Assembly (NCBI GenBank): GCA_934667845.1
Contig: CAKUMQ010000001.1
Location: forward strand, 22,120 to 86,119
Direction of reading: 5' to 3'
Source of the DNA: an uncultured Eubacteriales bacterium
GTDB lineage: Bacteria; Bacillota; Clostridia; Oscillospirales; Acutalibacteraceae
DNA: 64,000 nt
The notes beneath the pieces were generated by a model. It saw only the letters and a program-made list of their open reading frames with translations. It was not told the origin of the DNA and ran no database searches. Within the stretch, counting starts at the first letter, position 1; each line of letters opens with the position of its first letter. Positions 53,701-61,788 of this stretch are shown in pieces. The position numbers were made by a program, and so were the translations under genes.

Positions 53701-54308
53701 GCGGTCTCGACCATGTGCTGGCGTCCGGCGAGGATGTCAACGTCATGGTGTTCGATACCGAGGTGTATTCCAACACCGGCGGTCAGGCGTCCAAGGCGTC
53801 CCAGATCGGTCAGGTCGCGCAGTTTGCGGCGGCAGGTAAGGCGATCGCGAAGAAGTCGCTCGCCGAGATCGCGATGTCCTACGGCTACATCTATGTGGCG
53901 CAGATCGCGATGGGTGCCGACCAGAACCAGACCATCAAAGCCATCACCGAGGCGGAAGCGTATCCCGGTCCGTCCCTCATCATCGGCTATGCCCCCTGCG
54001 AGATGCACAGCATCAAGGGCGGCATGGTCAACTGCCAGGCTGAGATGAAGAAGGCTGTGGACTGCGGCTACTGGAACATGTTCCGCTTCAACCCCGCGCT
54101 CAAGGCCGAGGGCAAGAACCCGTTCACGCTGGACAGCAAGGCTCCCGCGACGAGCTACCGCGACTTCATCATGAACGAGGCGCGTTATTCCTCCCTGACC
54201 CGTTCCTTCCCGGAGCGTGCCGAGGAGCTGTTCGGCAAGGCCGAGCAGAACGCGACCGCCCGCTATGAGCATCTGCTCCGGCTCGGCGAGCTGTACGGCA
54301 ACAAATAA
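50772..54308 (+). CDS. nifJ: pyruvate:ferredoxin (flavodoxin) oxidoreductase
   Basis: The 1178-residue single-chain enzyme converts pyruvate and CoA to acetyl-CoA, CO2 and reduced ferredoxin, the main fermentative pyruvate step. Visible parts are the N-terminal pyrimidine-binding domain (TEVAGIYPITPSSPMADYVD), the CoA/gamma domain, two 4Fe4S motifs (CAKCNKCAFVCP near residue 695 and CMGCGVCVGVCP near 750), a proximal cluster CAGCAE, and the thiamine-diphosphate domain (GGDGWAYDIGFGGLDHV, YSNTGGQASKAS). AGAAGGAGG precedes ATG 50772. Codon use is strongly biased, as expected for a highly expressed gene. A promoter and terminator mark it as a single unit. Confidence 0.97.
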   Translation: MARKCKTMDGNNAAAHVAYAFTEVAGIYPITPSSPMADYVDQWSAQGLKNIFGTTVKVSEMQSEAGAAGTVHGSLAAGALTTTFTASQGLLLMIPNMYKIAGELLPCVFHVSARCVASHALNIFGDHSDVYACRQTGFAMLAETNPQEVMDLAAVAHLAAIKGRVPFINFFDGFRTSHEIQKIRVWDYEDLKEMCDMDAVEAFRKRALNPEHPVMRGSHENGDIFFQHREACNKYYDAVPGIVEEYMGKINEKLGTDYKLFNYYGAPDAERVIVAMGSICDVAEEVIDYLTAKGEKVGLVKVRLYRPFRADKLAEAIPATAKTVAVLDRTKEPGALGEPLYMDVVTALATVGRSDIRVIGGRYGLGSKDTPPASVFAVYDEMTKAEPKRQFTIGIVDDVTGLSLEEKEAPNTAAEGTIECKFWGLGGDGTVGANKDSIKIIGDHTDKYVQAYFQYDSKKTGGITISHLRFGDKPIKSPYYINKADFVACHNPSYVIKGYKMVNDVKPGGVFLINCQWTPEELDHHMPAEAKRYIAKNNIQLYTVNAIDLAAKIGLGKRTNTVLQSAFFALSKVLPADEAIGYMKEKAQKFMKKGKEIVEMNERAIDAGATAFVKIDVPAAWADAVDAPVAATEHGPAKLIKMVDDIMKPVGKMDGDSLPVSAFTDHVDGTFEQGASAYEKRGVAVMVPEWNAETCAKCNKCAFVCPHATIRPFGLTEEEVAAAPANMKKAPKPIVKTSYTYTLAISPMDCMGCGVCVGVCPTKSLTMVSRESQEAEQAVFDYCVENVAPKKDIEANTVIGSQYKKPLLEFSGSCAGCAETSYARLITQICGDRMYISNATGCSSIWGGPAATSPYTTDKNGHGPAWANSLFEDNAEHGYGMYLGQKAIRNRLIDEVREIAAAEKAPATLKAACEAYLETVNDGKANAGATDALVAELTAFDCDCAARKDVLAHKEYLAKKSVWIFGGDGWAYDIGFGGLDHVLASGEDVNVMVFDTEVYSNTGGQASKASQIGQVAQFAAAGKAIAKKSLAEIAMSYGYIYVAQIAMGADQNQTIKAITEAEAYPGPSLIIGYAPCEMHSIKGGMVNCQAEMKKAVDCGYWNMFRFNPALKAEGKNPFTLDSKAPATSYRDFIMNEARYSSLTRSFPERAEELFGKAEQNATARYEHLLRLGELYGNK

Positions 54309-54324
54309 TTCCCCCATCCGCAAA

Positions 54325-54362
54325 AACACGCGCGCAGGATCTCCTGTGCGCGTGTTTTTTTT
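54325..54362 (+). terminator. nifJ terminator
   Basis: AACACGCGC and GCGCGTGTT, extended by CAGGA/TCCTG, form a long hairpin followed by a run of eight T. Confidence 0.9.
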
Positions 54363-54393
54363 CGGCGAAAGCGGCGGTTTTTCGGGAAAACAC

Positions 54394-54422
54394 TTGTCTA
54401 ACCGCGCACAATGTGGTATACT
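54394..54422 (+). promoter_or_regulatory. typA promoter
   Basis: TTGTCT at 54394-54399, 17-base spacer, TATACT at 54417-54422; start codon 39 bases downstream. Confidence 0.75.
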
Positions 54423-54460
54423 AATTCGGTTAAAGAATCGGAAAAAAGGGACGATCACAC

Positions 54461-56290
54461 ATGGGAACCAGAGAAGATCTGCGGAATATTGCCATCATCG
54501 CGCACGTTGATCACGGCAAGACCACGCTGGTGGATCAGATGCTGCGTCAGAGCGGCGTATTCCGCGCGAATGAGCAGGTGGCGGAACGGGTCATGGACTC
54601 GAACGACCTGGAGCGGGAGCGCGGCATCACGATCCTCGCGAAAAACACCGCCGTTATGTACAAGGATACCAAGATCAACATCGTGGATACGCCGGGTCAC
54701 GCCGATTTCGGCGGCGAGGTCGAGCGCATTCTGCTGATGGTGGACGGCGTGCTGCTGCTGGTGGACGCGTTTGAGGGCTGCATGCCCCAGACGCGGTTCG
54801 TGCTGAAAAAAGCGCTCGGACTCGGCAAGCGCCCGGTTGTGGTGATCAACAAGATCGACCGCGACGGCGCCCGCCCGGCAGAGGTTATCGACGAGCTGAT
54901 CGACCTGTTTATCGAGCTGGGCGCGGACGAGGATCAGCTGGATTTCCCCGTGATCTATGCGTCCGGCCGCGACGGCTACGCCTCGCTCGACCCGGAGGCG
55001 CGTGAGGGCAATATGGAGCCGCTGTTTGAGGCGATCCTCAAATATGTGCCCGCGCCGCAGGGCGATCCCGACGGTCCGCTGCAGATCCTGTTTTCCAATA
55101 TCGACTACGACGACTTTGTTGGCCGGATCGGCATCGGACGTGTCGAGCGCGGTCATGTCCGCACGGGACAGGCTGTGACGGTCTGCAAGACCGACGGCAC
55201 CACCGTTCCCGCCCGTATCGGCAAGCTGTACCAGTTTGAGGGACTGCGCCGCGTCGAGCACGAGGAGGCGGGGCTTGGCGATCTGGTCGCCGTGACCGGC
55301 ATCAACGGGCTGAATATCGGCGAGACGGCGTGCGCGCCCGACTGTGTCGAGGCGCTGCCGTTTGTCCACATCGACGAGCCGACGATCTCCATGCTGTTTA
55401 TGGTCAACAACAGCCCCTTTGCGGGACGCGAGGGCAAATTTGTCACCTCCCGCAATCTGCGCGACCGCCTGTTCAAAGAGGTCGAGACCAACGTCAGCAT
55501 GCGGGTCGAGGAGACGGATTCCACCGATGCGTTCAAGGTGTCCGGCCGCGGCGAGCTGCATCTGTCCATCCTGATCGAGACCATGCGGCGGCAGGGCTTT
55601 GAGTTTGCCGTCAGCCGCCCGCAGGTCATCTATAAAGAGGACGCCGAGGGACACCGGCTTGAGCCGATGGAGCTTCTGATGATCGAGGTGCCCGAGGCAT
55701 ATGTCGGCGCGGTCATGGAAAAGCTCGGCTCGCGCAAGGCGGAGATCGTCAATATGGGCACCCGCGATACCGGCGTGTCGCATCTCGAATTCCGCATCCC
55801 CGCGCGCGGCCTCATGGGGTATCGGCAGATGTTCCTGACCGATACGAACGGCAACGGCATCATGAACAGTGTGTTCGACGGCTATGAGCCGTATAAGGGC
55901 GACATCCCGCAGCGTGTGCAGGGCTCGCTTGTCGTGTTTGAGACGGGCGAAACGAGCAGCTACGGCCTGTATAACGCGCAGGAGCGCGGCGAGCTGTTCG
56001 TCGGTCCCGGCGTGGAGGTCTATGAGGGCATGATCGTCGGCGAGTCCCCGAAGGATGAGGATATCACCGTCAATGTCTGCAAGAAAAAGCATGTGACGAA
56101 TATGCGCGCCGCCGGTTCGGATGAGGCGCTGCGGCTGACGCCGCCGACGGTGCTTTCGCTGGAGCAGTCGCTGGAGTTTATCAACGACGACGAGCTGGTG
56201 GAGGTCACGCCTAAGAGTATTCGCCTGCGCAAACGGATTTTGTCCAAGGAACAGCGGATGAAGCTGTATTCCCGTCAAAAAAACGGATAA
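54461..56290 (+). CDS. typA: ribosome-associated GTPase BipA/TypA
   Basis: The 609-residue translational GTPase begins with the switch region IAHVDHGKTTLVDQML (P-loop), RERGITILAKNT, VDTPGHADFGGEVER and NKIDRDGARP, then has an EF-Tu-like domain 2, EF-G domain III and V-like parts and the BipA-specific C-terminal domain (YNAQERGELFVGPGVEVYEGMIVG, RAAGSDEALRL). It acts on the ribosome, probably in assembly and stress adaptation. The next gene starts 15 bases later. Confidence 0.97.
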   Translation: MGTREDLRNIAIIAHVDHGKTTLVDQMLRQSGVFRANEQVAERVMDSNDLERERGITILAKNTAVMYKDTKINIVDTPGHADFGGEVERILLMVDGVLLLVDAFEGCMPQTRFVLKKALGLGKRPVVVINKIDRDGARPAEVIDELIDLFIELGADEDQLDFPVIYASGRDGYASLDPEAREGNMEPLFEAILKYVPAPQGDPDGPLQILFSNIDYDDFVGRIGIGRVERGHVRTGQAVTVCKTDGTTVPARIGKLYQFEGLRRVEHEEAGLGDLVAVTGINGLNIGETACAPDCVEALPFVHIDEPTISMLFMVNNSPFAGREGKFVTSRNLRDRLFKEVETNVSMRVEETDSTDAFKVSGRGELHLSILIETMRRQGFEFAVSRPQVIYKEDAEGHRLEPMELLMIEVPEAYVGAVMEKLGSRKAEIVNMGTRDTGVSHLEFRIPARGLMGYRQMFLTDTNGNGIMNSVFDGYEPYKGDIPQRVQGSLVVFETGETSSYGLYNAQERGELFVGPGVEVYEGMIVGESPKDEDITVNVCKKKHVTNMRAAGSDEALRLTPPTVLSLEQSLEFINDDELVEVTPKSIRLRKRILSKEQRMKLYSRQKNG

Positions 56291-56305
56291 GTGAGGTCTT
56301 GACAG

Positions 56306-56845
56306 ATGGAAACGTTTCATGAAATGACCATAGCGGGGCTGAAAAGGCAGCTGCCCCTCTGCCGGGTCAATGAGCATCTGCGCATTGCGGCGTTCGTCAT
56401 TTTCGGCGATGTGGAGCTGACGGTCGCCGCGGCAACCGAGCTGCTCAAAAAAACGCCGGAATTTGACGTGATCGTGACGGCGGAAGCCAAGGGTATCCCG
56501 CTCGGCTACGAGCTGGCGCGGCAGAGCGGCAGGCGCTATTATGTGGCGCGCAAATATCCGAAGCTGTACATGGTGGAGCCGATCTCGGTGAATGTGCGCT
56601 CCATCACGACCGACAAGGAGCAGGTGCTGTACCTCGACCGTCCGGAGATGGAGTATATCCGCGGCAAGCGCGTGCTGATCGCCGACGATGTGATCAGCAC
56701 CGGCGAGTCGCTTACGGCGCTGGAGACGCTGGTCGAGCGCTCGGGCGGCAACATTGTCGGGCGCGCCGCCATTCTGGCGGAGGGCGACGCGGCAAAGCGC
56801 GACGATCTGTGCTTTTTGGAGGAGCTGCCGCTGTTCTTTGACTGA
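56306..56845 (+). CDS. purine phosphoribosyltransferase-like protein
   Basis: The 179-residue protein of the type I PRTase fold has the PRPP-binding motif VLIADDVISTGESL near residue 117 and TAEAKGIPLGYELAR near 55 (the pyrophosphate loop). It resembles adenine or xanthine phosphoribosyltransferase and shares an APRT-like arrangement; base choice is not certain. It is co-directional with typA. Confidence 0.85.
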   Translation: METFHEMTIAGLKRQLPLCRVNEHLRIAAFVIFGDVELTVAAATELLKKTPEFDVIVTAEAKGIPLGYELARQSGRRYYVARKYPKLYMVEPISVNVRSITTDKEQVLYLDRPEMEYIRGKRVLIADDVISTGESLTALETLVERSGGNIVGRAAILAEGDAAKRDDLCFLEELPLFFD

Positions 56846-56892
56846 ACATACGTCCCCGCGGGGGGCGACCGGGAAGAGGGAGGTGCGCTGTT

Positions 56893-59010
56893 GTGAAACG
56901 TCCGTTATGGACGGTCGGTCTTTGTCTGGCGCTGGGCACTCTGGCGGCGGCTCTGATTCCGCTGCGCCTTTCTCTCGGGATCGGAGCGGTCTGCTTTGTT
57001 CTGGCAATAGGCGCGGTGTGTCTGCCTGATTGGCAGCACACCGCCGCACCGGCGGTCCTGTTTACGACAGCGGCCGCCCTTTTTCTTTTTCTGATCCACA
57101 CCGTCCGCGTGGTGCTGCCCGCCGAGGCGTATATCGGCAGCACCGTCACCGTGACGGGCGAGGTGCGTGAGGCGGAGCGTGAGTATGCGGTCCTGCGGGT
57201 CACAGACGGCGATCTGCCTAAGGGAGTGAGCCTCATCGTCAGAACGGCGCAGCCGGCGGAAGCGGGACAGATCATGCATGGCGAATGCACCCTACGGCGG
57301 ACGGCGGACACCTTTGCCGATGTGCGGATCCAGACGTCAGACCCGCTGACGGTCGAGGCAGGCACGGGGGCCGTTTATCGGCTTTCGATGTGGCGGAAGC
57401 GGCTGGCATCGACCTTTGACCGGATCGGCGGACAGACGGGAGAGATCCTCCGCGCCATGTGCATGGGGGACGATCGCGGCATAGACGATGCGGCGTATCT
57501 CGCGTTCCGCCGCGCCGGCACGGCGCATCTGCTCTGCGTGTCGGGACTGCACGTTTCGGTTATTGCGACGGCGGTGTGGGGGCTGCTTTCCCGCATCAGG
57601 CGGCTGAGAATTCTGCCGCCGCTGCTCGCCATGGCGGCGGTGGTTCTGTACATGGGGCTGACCGGGTTTCACTATGCCGTGCTGCGTGCGGGGTTGATGC
57701 AGCTTCTGTTTTTGCTGGGACTTGTGCTGCGGCGCGAGCCGGACGGGCGCAATTCGCTCGGCTTCGCCGTGACGCTGATTTTGCTGTTTGACCCCGCGGC
57801 GGTATATGACGCGGGCTTTTGGCTGTCGGTATGCGCGACGGCAGGGCTGCTGATCCTGTATCCCGCCCTGCGCCGCGCCGTGAAAAAGCGGCAAAAGCCG
57901 GGGAAACAGCCCCGGTGGCGGCGGATGGGGCGCGCGCTGCTGGACAGCATGCTGCTGAGCGCCTGCGCGGTCGCGGCGATCACGCCGGTCTCGCTTCTGA
58001 TCTTCCGGCAGTTCACCTGGATTTCGCCGCTGTCGAACCTGTTTGCCGTCCCGATGGCGACGCCGCTGGTGGTGACCGGCTGTCTGGCTGCCCTTTTTGG
58101 GCTGGTTCCCGCGCTCAGCTTTCTTACCGTGCCGCTGCTGTTTTGCGCCGGGCTGTGCGCCCGCTGGATCAATTTTGTGTCCGAACTGTTTGCCAAAATC
58201 CCCTTTGCCACCGTAACGGTGCGTTCTCCATGGCTGATTGCGTGGATCATCGGCAGCATGGGGCTGGCGGCGATATTGTGGCGGCTGTCGCGGGGCAAGG
58301 GGCTGCGTGCCGCCGCCGTGGCATCTGCCGTCGCTTTGGTGTGCGGCACCGCGCTCTTTACCGGGCTGACCCATGACGTCACGACGCTGCGCGTGTTGTC
58401 CGTCGGCGACGGCACTGCGGTGCTGGTGCAAAACCGGCAGACGACCGGCGCGGTGGTATTCGGCGGCGGAAGGGCTGTCGCCTATCCGCTGCGCACAGCG
58501 CTCAGCGAATACGGCGCCGACACGCTCGATTGGCTGGTTGCCGCCGATAAACAGTGGGAAAGCAACGATGCTTTCCTGTCGGCGTTTGCCGATCGCGGCG
58601 GCAAAGCGGAGCGCATTTACGACAGCAAGGCGTTTTCCGAGGCGGGCGAGGGGGAGATCGTTCTCGCCGACGCCGTCGGGATCGCCGCACAGGGCGGCGG
58701 GTTTGTCAGACTGCGTGCAGGGGAGACGGCGGTACTGTTTTGCCCGGTTGACGGGGACGCTGCCGCTCTGCCCGCTGAAAAGCGGTCGGCGCAGCTGCTG
58801 ATTTTTGACCGCGTGCCGCCGCTGCATGTTACGGCACTGACGGGACGCCATGCCGTTTTCTCCTCCGATGCTGCGGCGCTGCCCGGCGCGACCAAAGCGC
58901 TGCCGTGGGGCGCGGTGCCGCTTTCACTGACCGCAGACGGAGATGTGACCGTGCTGACCCGCGGACGCGGGGACACGGTGTGTCGGGAGGAGGGATCAAC
59001 ATGGCGATAA
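56893..59010 (+). CDS. comEC: ComEC/Rec2-like DNA-uptake channel with degenerate C-terminal domain
   Basis: The 705-residue membrane protein has N-terminal helices, an OB-like domain (about 75-165), the competence domain with FRRAGTAHLLCVSGLHVSVIA and six or more membrane helices, and a C-terminal domain in the place of the ComEC metallo-beta-lactamase (about 495-690). That domain keeps LRVLSVGDGTAVLVQ, but the HxHxDH zinc motif expected after it is replaced by WLVAADKQWESND, so it is probably not a nuclease. It would form the channel for single-stranded DNA entry. GTG 56893 is 10 bases after GGGAGG. It overlaps holA by 10 bases. Confidence 0.88.
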   Translation: MKRPLWTVGLCLALGTLAAALIPLRLSLGIGAVCFVLAIGAVCLPDWQHTAAPAVLFTTAAALFLFLIHTVRVVLPAEAYIGSTVTVTGEVREAEREYAVLRVTDGDLPKGVSLIVRTAQPAEAGQIMHGECTLRRTADTFADVRIQTSDPLTVEAGTGAVYRLSMWRKRLASTFDRIGGQTGEILRAMCMGDDRGIDDAAYLAFRRAGTAHLLCVSGLHVSVIATAVWGLLSRIRRLRILPPLLAMAAVVLYMGLTGFHYAVLRAGLMQLLFLLGLVLRREPDGRNSLGFAVTLILLFDPAAVYDAGFWLSVCATAGLLILYPALRRAVKKRQKPGKQPRWRRMGRALLDSMLLSACAVAAITPVSLLIFRQFTWISPLSNLFAVPMATPLVVTGCLAALFGLVPALSFLTVPLLFCAGLCARWINFVSELFAKIPFATVTVRSPWLIAWIIGSMGLAAILWRLSRGKGLRAAAVASAVALVCGTALFTGLTHDVTTLRVLSVGDGTAVLVQNRQTTGAVVFGGGRAVAYPLRTALSEYGADTLDWLVAADKQWESNDAFLSAFADRGGKAERIYDSKAFSEAGEGEIVLADAVGIAAQGGGFVRLRAGETAVLFCPVDGDAAALPAEKRSAQLLIFDRVPPLHVTALTGRHAVFSSDAAALPGATKALPWGAVPLSLTADGDVTVLTRGRGDTVCREEGSTWR

Positions 59011-60044
59011 CGGAAAATGAACTGAAAGCCCAGCTTGCGCAGGGCGTGCTCAAGCCGGTGTATGTCTTTCACGGCGAGGAGCCGATGATGATCCGCTACT
59101 ATGTCCGCCAGGTGCGGGAAAAGGCGGTCGGCGAGAGCGATCTCGGCGAATTCAACCTGATCGAACTGGACGGGCGCGAGTGCGGCATTGACGCGATCAT
59201 CGATGCGGCGGAGGCGCTGCCGCTGATGGCGGAGCGCAAATGCGTCTGCGTGCGGGAGGCGGATGCCGCCGCACCGGCAATGCATGACCGCCTGATGGCG
59301 CTGCTGCGCGACCCGCCGGAAAGCTGTGTGCTGATCCTGTGGTATCTGCACACGCTCGATCCGAAGCGCGGTGCGCGGATGAAGGCATTTTTGGCGGCGG
59401 CGGAGACAGCGGGCGATGTCGTGGAGCTTGCACGCCGCACACCGGCGGAGCTTGCGCGCCTGCTCTGCCGCGGCGCGTCCCGGCGCGGCTGTACGCTGTC
59501 CGCCGATACGGCGCGGCAGATGGTAGAGCAGTGCGGCGAGGATATGCAGCAGCTGCTGTCGGAGCTGGACAAGCTCTGTGCGCTTGCGGGCGAGGGCGGT
59601 GAGATCACCCCGGCGCTGCTCGAAACGGCAGCGGTGCGCGCGCTGTCTGCGCGGGTGTATGACCTGTCCAAGGCGATCCTGCGTGGGGATTATGCCGGCA
59701 GCTTCACGCTGCTGTCGCGGCTGTTTGCCGCGCGGGAGGAGCCGGTACCGGTTCTGGCGGTGCTGTCAGGCGCCTATGCCGACCTCTACCGTGCCAAGGT
59801 CGCGGCGGCGGCGGGCGTGCCCGCGGCATCGCTTGCGGCGGCACTGCGCTATCGCGGGCGGGAATTTGCGCTGCGCAATGCCGAGCGCGACTGCCGCCGG
59901 TTGGAGCTTTCCGCCCTGCGCCGCAGTCTGGAGCTGCTGGCGGATGCGGACCGGCGGCTCAAGGGCAGCCGCGTGCCGCCGCGGATCGTGCTGGAGCAAA
60001 CGGTGGCGCAGCTGATCGTGATCGGCAAGGGGGGAACGCTGTGA
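59001..60044 (+). CDS. holA: DNA polymerase III delta subunit
   Basis: The 347-residue protein has the clamp-loader delta layout: N-terminal KPVYVFHGEEPMMIRYYVRQVR, a RecQ-like/AAA-fold part (LILWYLHTLDPKRGARMKAFL) and a C-terminal collar domain (LAVLSGAYADLYRAKVAA, AERDCRRLELSALRRSLELL). It opens the sliding clamp during replication. ATG 59001 lies 6 bases after GGAGGAGGG at the end of comEC, as in many Firmicutes where comEC and holA are neighbours. The end overlaps the next start (GTGA). Confidence 0.94.
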   Translation: MAITENELKAQLAQGVLKPVYVFHGEEPMMIRYYVRQVREKAVGESDLGEFNLIELDGRECGIDAIIDAAEALPLMAERKCVCVREADAAAPAMHDRLMALLRDPPESCVLILWYLHTLDPKRGARMKAFLAAAETAGDVVELARRTPAELARLLCRGASRRGCTLSADTARQMVEQCGEDMQQLLSELDKLCALAGEGGEITPALLETAAVRALSARVYDLSKAILRGDYAGSFTLLSRLFAAREEPVPVLAVLSGAYADLYRAKVAAAAGVPAASLAAALRYRGREFALRNAERDCRRLELSALRRSLELLADADRRLKGSRVPPRIVLEQTVAQLIVIGKGGTL

Positions 60045-60652
60045 TCCATATCCGCGAGGTCATCGTGGTGGAGGGGCGCTATGACGCGGCGCGGCTGCGC
60101 AGCGTCACCGATGCGCTGATCGTCGAGACGGACGGCTTCCGCATATTTCATGACCCGGAGCGGCTGGCGCTTTTGCGGCGGCTGGCGAAAACGCGGGGGC
60201 TGCTGATCCTGACCGACAGCGACTCTGCCGGATTTGTGATCCGCGATCACCTTTCCGGCGCTATCCCCGCCGCGCAGATCCGCCACGCCTATATTCCGCC
60301 GGTCGCGGGCAAGGAGCGGCGCAAGACCGCGCCATCGCGCGAGGGCTTGCTCGGGGTCGAGGGCATGGACACGGCGACGCTGGAGCGCGTGCTGACCGAG
60401 TCGGGCGCGACGCTCGGCGATAAGGCGGCGCCGGAGGAGCCTGTGCCGATGACCAAGGCGGATCTGTATGCCGACGGGCTGTCCGGCAGACCGGACAGCG
60501 CCGCCCGCCGCCGCGCACTGCTGCGTGCGCTCGGTCTGCCCGGGTCGCTGTCATCCGCACGCCTGCTCGCGGTCATCAACACGGCGATCGGGCGGGAAAA
60601 CTACGAAAAAGCCCTGTGGACGCTGACCGAAACGGAGAATCCCTCATGCTGA
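60041..60652 (+). CDS. rnmV: ribonuclease M5
   Basis: The 203-residue protein has a Toprim domain with the catalytic Glu in VVEGRYD and the metal-binding LTDSDSAGF, followed by AYIPPVAGKERRKTAPSREGLLGVEG, a segment typical of RNase M5. The enzyme matures 5S rRNA. It starts at GTG overlapping holA and ends overlapping the next start; its usual partner ksgA is not nearby. Confidence 0.94.
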   Translation: MIHIREVIVVEGRYDAARLRSVTDALIVETDGFRIFHDPERLALLRRLAKTRGLLILTDSDSAGFVIRDHLSGAIPAAQIRHAYIPPVAGKERRKTAPSREGLLGVEGMDTATLERVLTESGATLGDKAAPEEPVPMTKADLYADGLSGRPDSAARRRALLRALGLPGSLSSARLLAVINTAIGRENYEKALWTLTETENPSC

Positions 60653-61485
60653 CCTTTTCGTATCCCTTGCTGCTGGACGGCGCCACCGGCACCGCGCTGC
60701 AAAAAGCCGGTATGCCGACGGGCGTCTGCACCGAGCAGTGGGTGCTTGACCATCCGCAGCCGCTGATCGCGCTGCAGCGCGCCTATGTCGCCGCGGGGTC
60801 TAAGGTGGTGTATGCGCCTACCTTCGGCGCAAACCGCGCGCTTTTGCGGCGGTATCGGATCGATGCGGATGCGGCGTCGTATGTGCGGCGGCTCGTGGCG
60901 CTCAGCCGCGAGGCGGTCGGCGGCCGCGCGATCATCGCCGGGGACATGACGACGACCGGCAGCTCCTTTACTGACGAAGCGGAGGAGACGCTGGATATCT
61001 ATCGCGAGCAGGTGCAGGCGCTGCGGGACGCGGGCGTGGCGCTCACCGTCGGCGAAACGATGCTGTCGCTTGCCGAGGGGCGCGCCTGTCTGCGGGCGAT
61101 AAAAGAGGCGGGGATGACGGCGTTTATCTCCTTCACCGTGGATCGAAAGGGGCGCACATTGGCGGGTGAGCCGGTTTTGCGCTGCCTGCAGGAGATGGAG
61201 GCGGGCGGCGCGGACGCCGTCGGGATCAACTGCGCCTCCGGGATAGACCGGCTGCTGCCGCTGCTTACGGAGGCGGTGCCGCTTCTGCACACGCCGGTGC
61301 TGGTGAAAGCCAACGCTACGCGCTACCGGGACGGGCAGGCGGTCGGTACGCTGCCGCCCGCGGAATACGCCGGCTATGTCCGCCGGCTGCGGGATGCAGG
61401 GGTATCGGTATTCGGTGGCTGCTGCGGCACGACACCGGCGCATATTGCCGCGATGCGGGCGGTGCTGGACGAAAAAAAGCCGTAA
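60646..61485 (+). CDS. homocysteine S-methyltransferase family protein
   Basis: The 279-residue protein is the BHMT/MetH N-terminal barrel: LLLDGATGTALQKAG at the start, VYAPTFGANRALL, and zinc ligands in GINCASG near residue 200 and GGCCGTTPAHI near 262. Stand-alone proteins of this kind transfer a methyl group (from SMM, betaine or a corrinoid partner) to homocysteine. No corrinoid or folate domain is encoded here, so it may work with a separate partner. The start overlaps the rnmV end by 7 bases. Confidence 0.9.
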   Translation: MLTFSYPLLLDGATGTALQKAGMPTGVCTEQWVLDHPQPLIALQRAYVAAGSKVVYAPTFGANRALLRRYRIDADAASYVRRLVALSREAVGGRAIIAGDMTTTGSSFTDEAEETLDIYREQVQALRDAGVALTVGETMLSLAEGRACLRAIKEAGMTAFISFTVDRKGRTLAGEPVLRCLQEMEAGGADAVGINCASGIDRLLPLLTEAVPLLHTPVLVKANATRYRDGQAVGTLPPAEYAGYVRRLRDAGVSVFGGCCGTTPAHIAAMRAVLDEKKP

Positions 61486-61489
61486 ACGG

Positions 61490-61519
61490 TTGACAAACCG
61501 GGGCAAAAAGCGGTATACT
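61490..61519 (+). promoter_or_regulatory. mgtE promoter
   Basis: TTGACA at 61490-61495, 18-base spacer, TATACT at 61514-61519. Transcription should begin near 61526, giving a 5' leader of about 260 bases. Confidence 0.82.
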
Positions 61520-61537
61520 ATACTGAGAAGAGATGAC

Positions 61538-61788
61538 CACCCCCTTCGGCAGAGGCGTTTTGCCGGCGGGGGTGTTTGTCCGGGCAAAAAAGTGAGGTGA
61601 CAGAGACATGGAATCCGGAAGTACCGGGAGTAGCGGACCCCGAGAACGGGTAAGGCAGCGGCATGGCGCCGCCTGTCTCTGCCGCCCCTGCTCCCCGGGG
61701 TTCTGACAACCGCAGACGGCGATCCGACGCCGGTCTGCGGCACTCCCTTCGTACTGTTGTTCAGTTACTTACGAAGGAGGAACCGCCA
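61538..61788 (+). ncRNA. structured leader RNA of mgtE, candidate cation-sensing riboswitch
   Basis: A first hairpin pairs CACCCCC (61538-61544) with GGGGGTG (61568-61574). Further on, GGGAGT (61626-61631) has two exclusive partners: CTGCTCCC at 61688-61695 (local 8-bp stem) or ACTCCC at 61742-61747, in a long-range stem extended by AGTAC (61620-61624) with GTACT (61751-61755). A strong hairpin (61710-61740) lies inside. CCTTCGTA (61746-61753) can instead pair with TACGAAGG (61770-61777), which covers part of the AAGGAGG ribosome binding site at 61774-61780. The long-range stem and the sequestering hairpin share bases, so they exclude each other. GGGAGTAG echoes the Mn2+-sensing yybP-ykoY motif, but the match is not complete, and no M-box sequence is seen. 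Confidence 0.6.

Noticed and set aside
50742..54458. Very long open frame on the - strand (over 1200 codons)
   Set aside because: It is antisense to nifJ, which has clear motifs, promoter and terminator. Long antisense frames are common with strong GC-biased codon use.
54455..57049. Long - strand open frame opposite typA and its neighbour
   Set aside because: It spans two unrelated genes with strong family motifs on the + strand, and its translation is low-complexity and Arg/Leu-rich with no domain.
61526..61788. M-box (ykoK) Mg2+ riboswitch upstream of mgtE
   Set aside because: The expected conserved segments (GGTGAGGCTCC and the later TAAGGTG/GCTCTACGA parts) are not found, so I kept it only as an unassigned structured leader.
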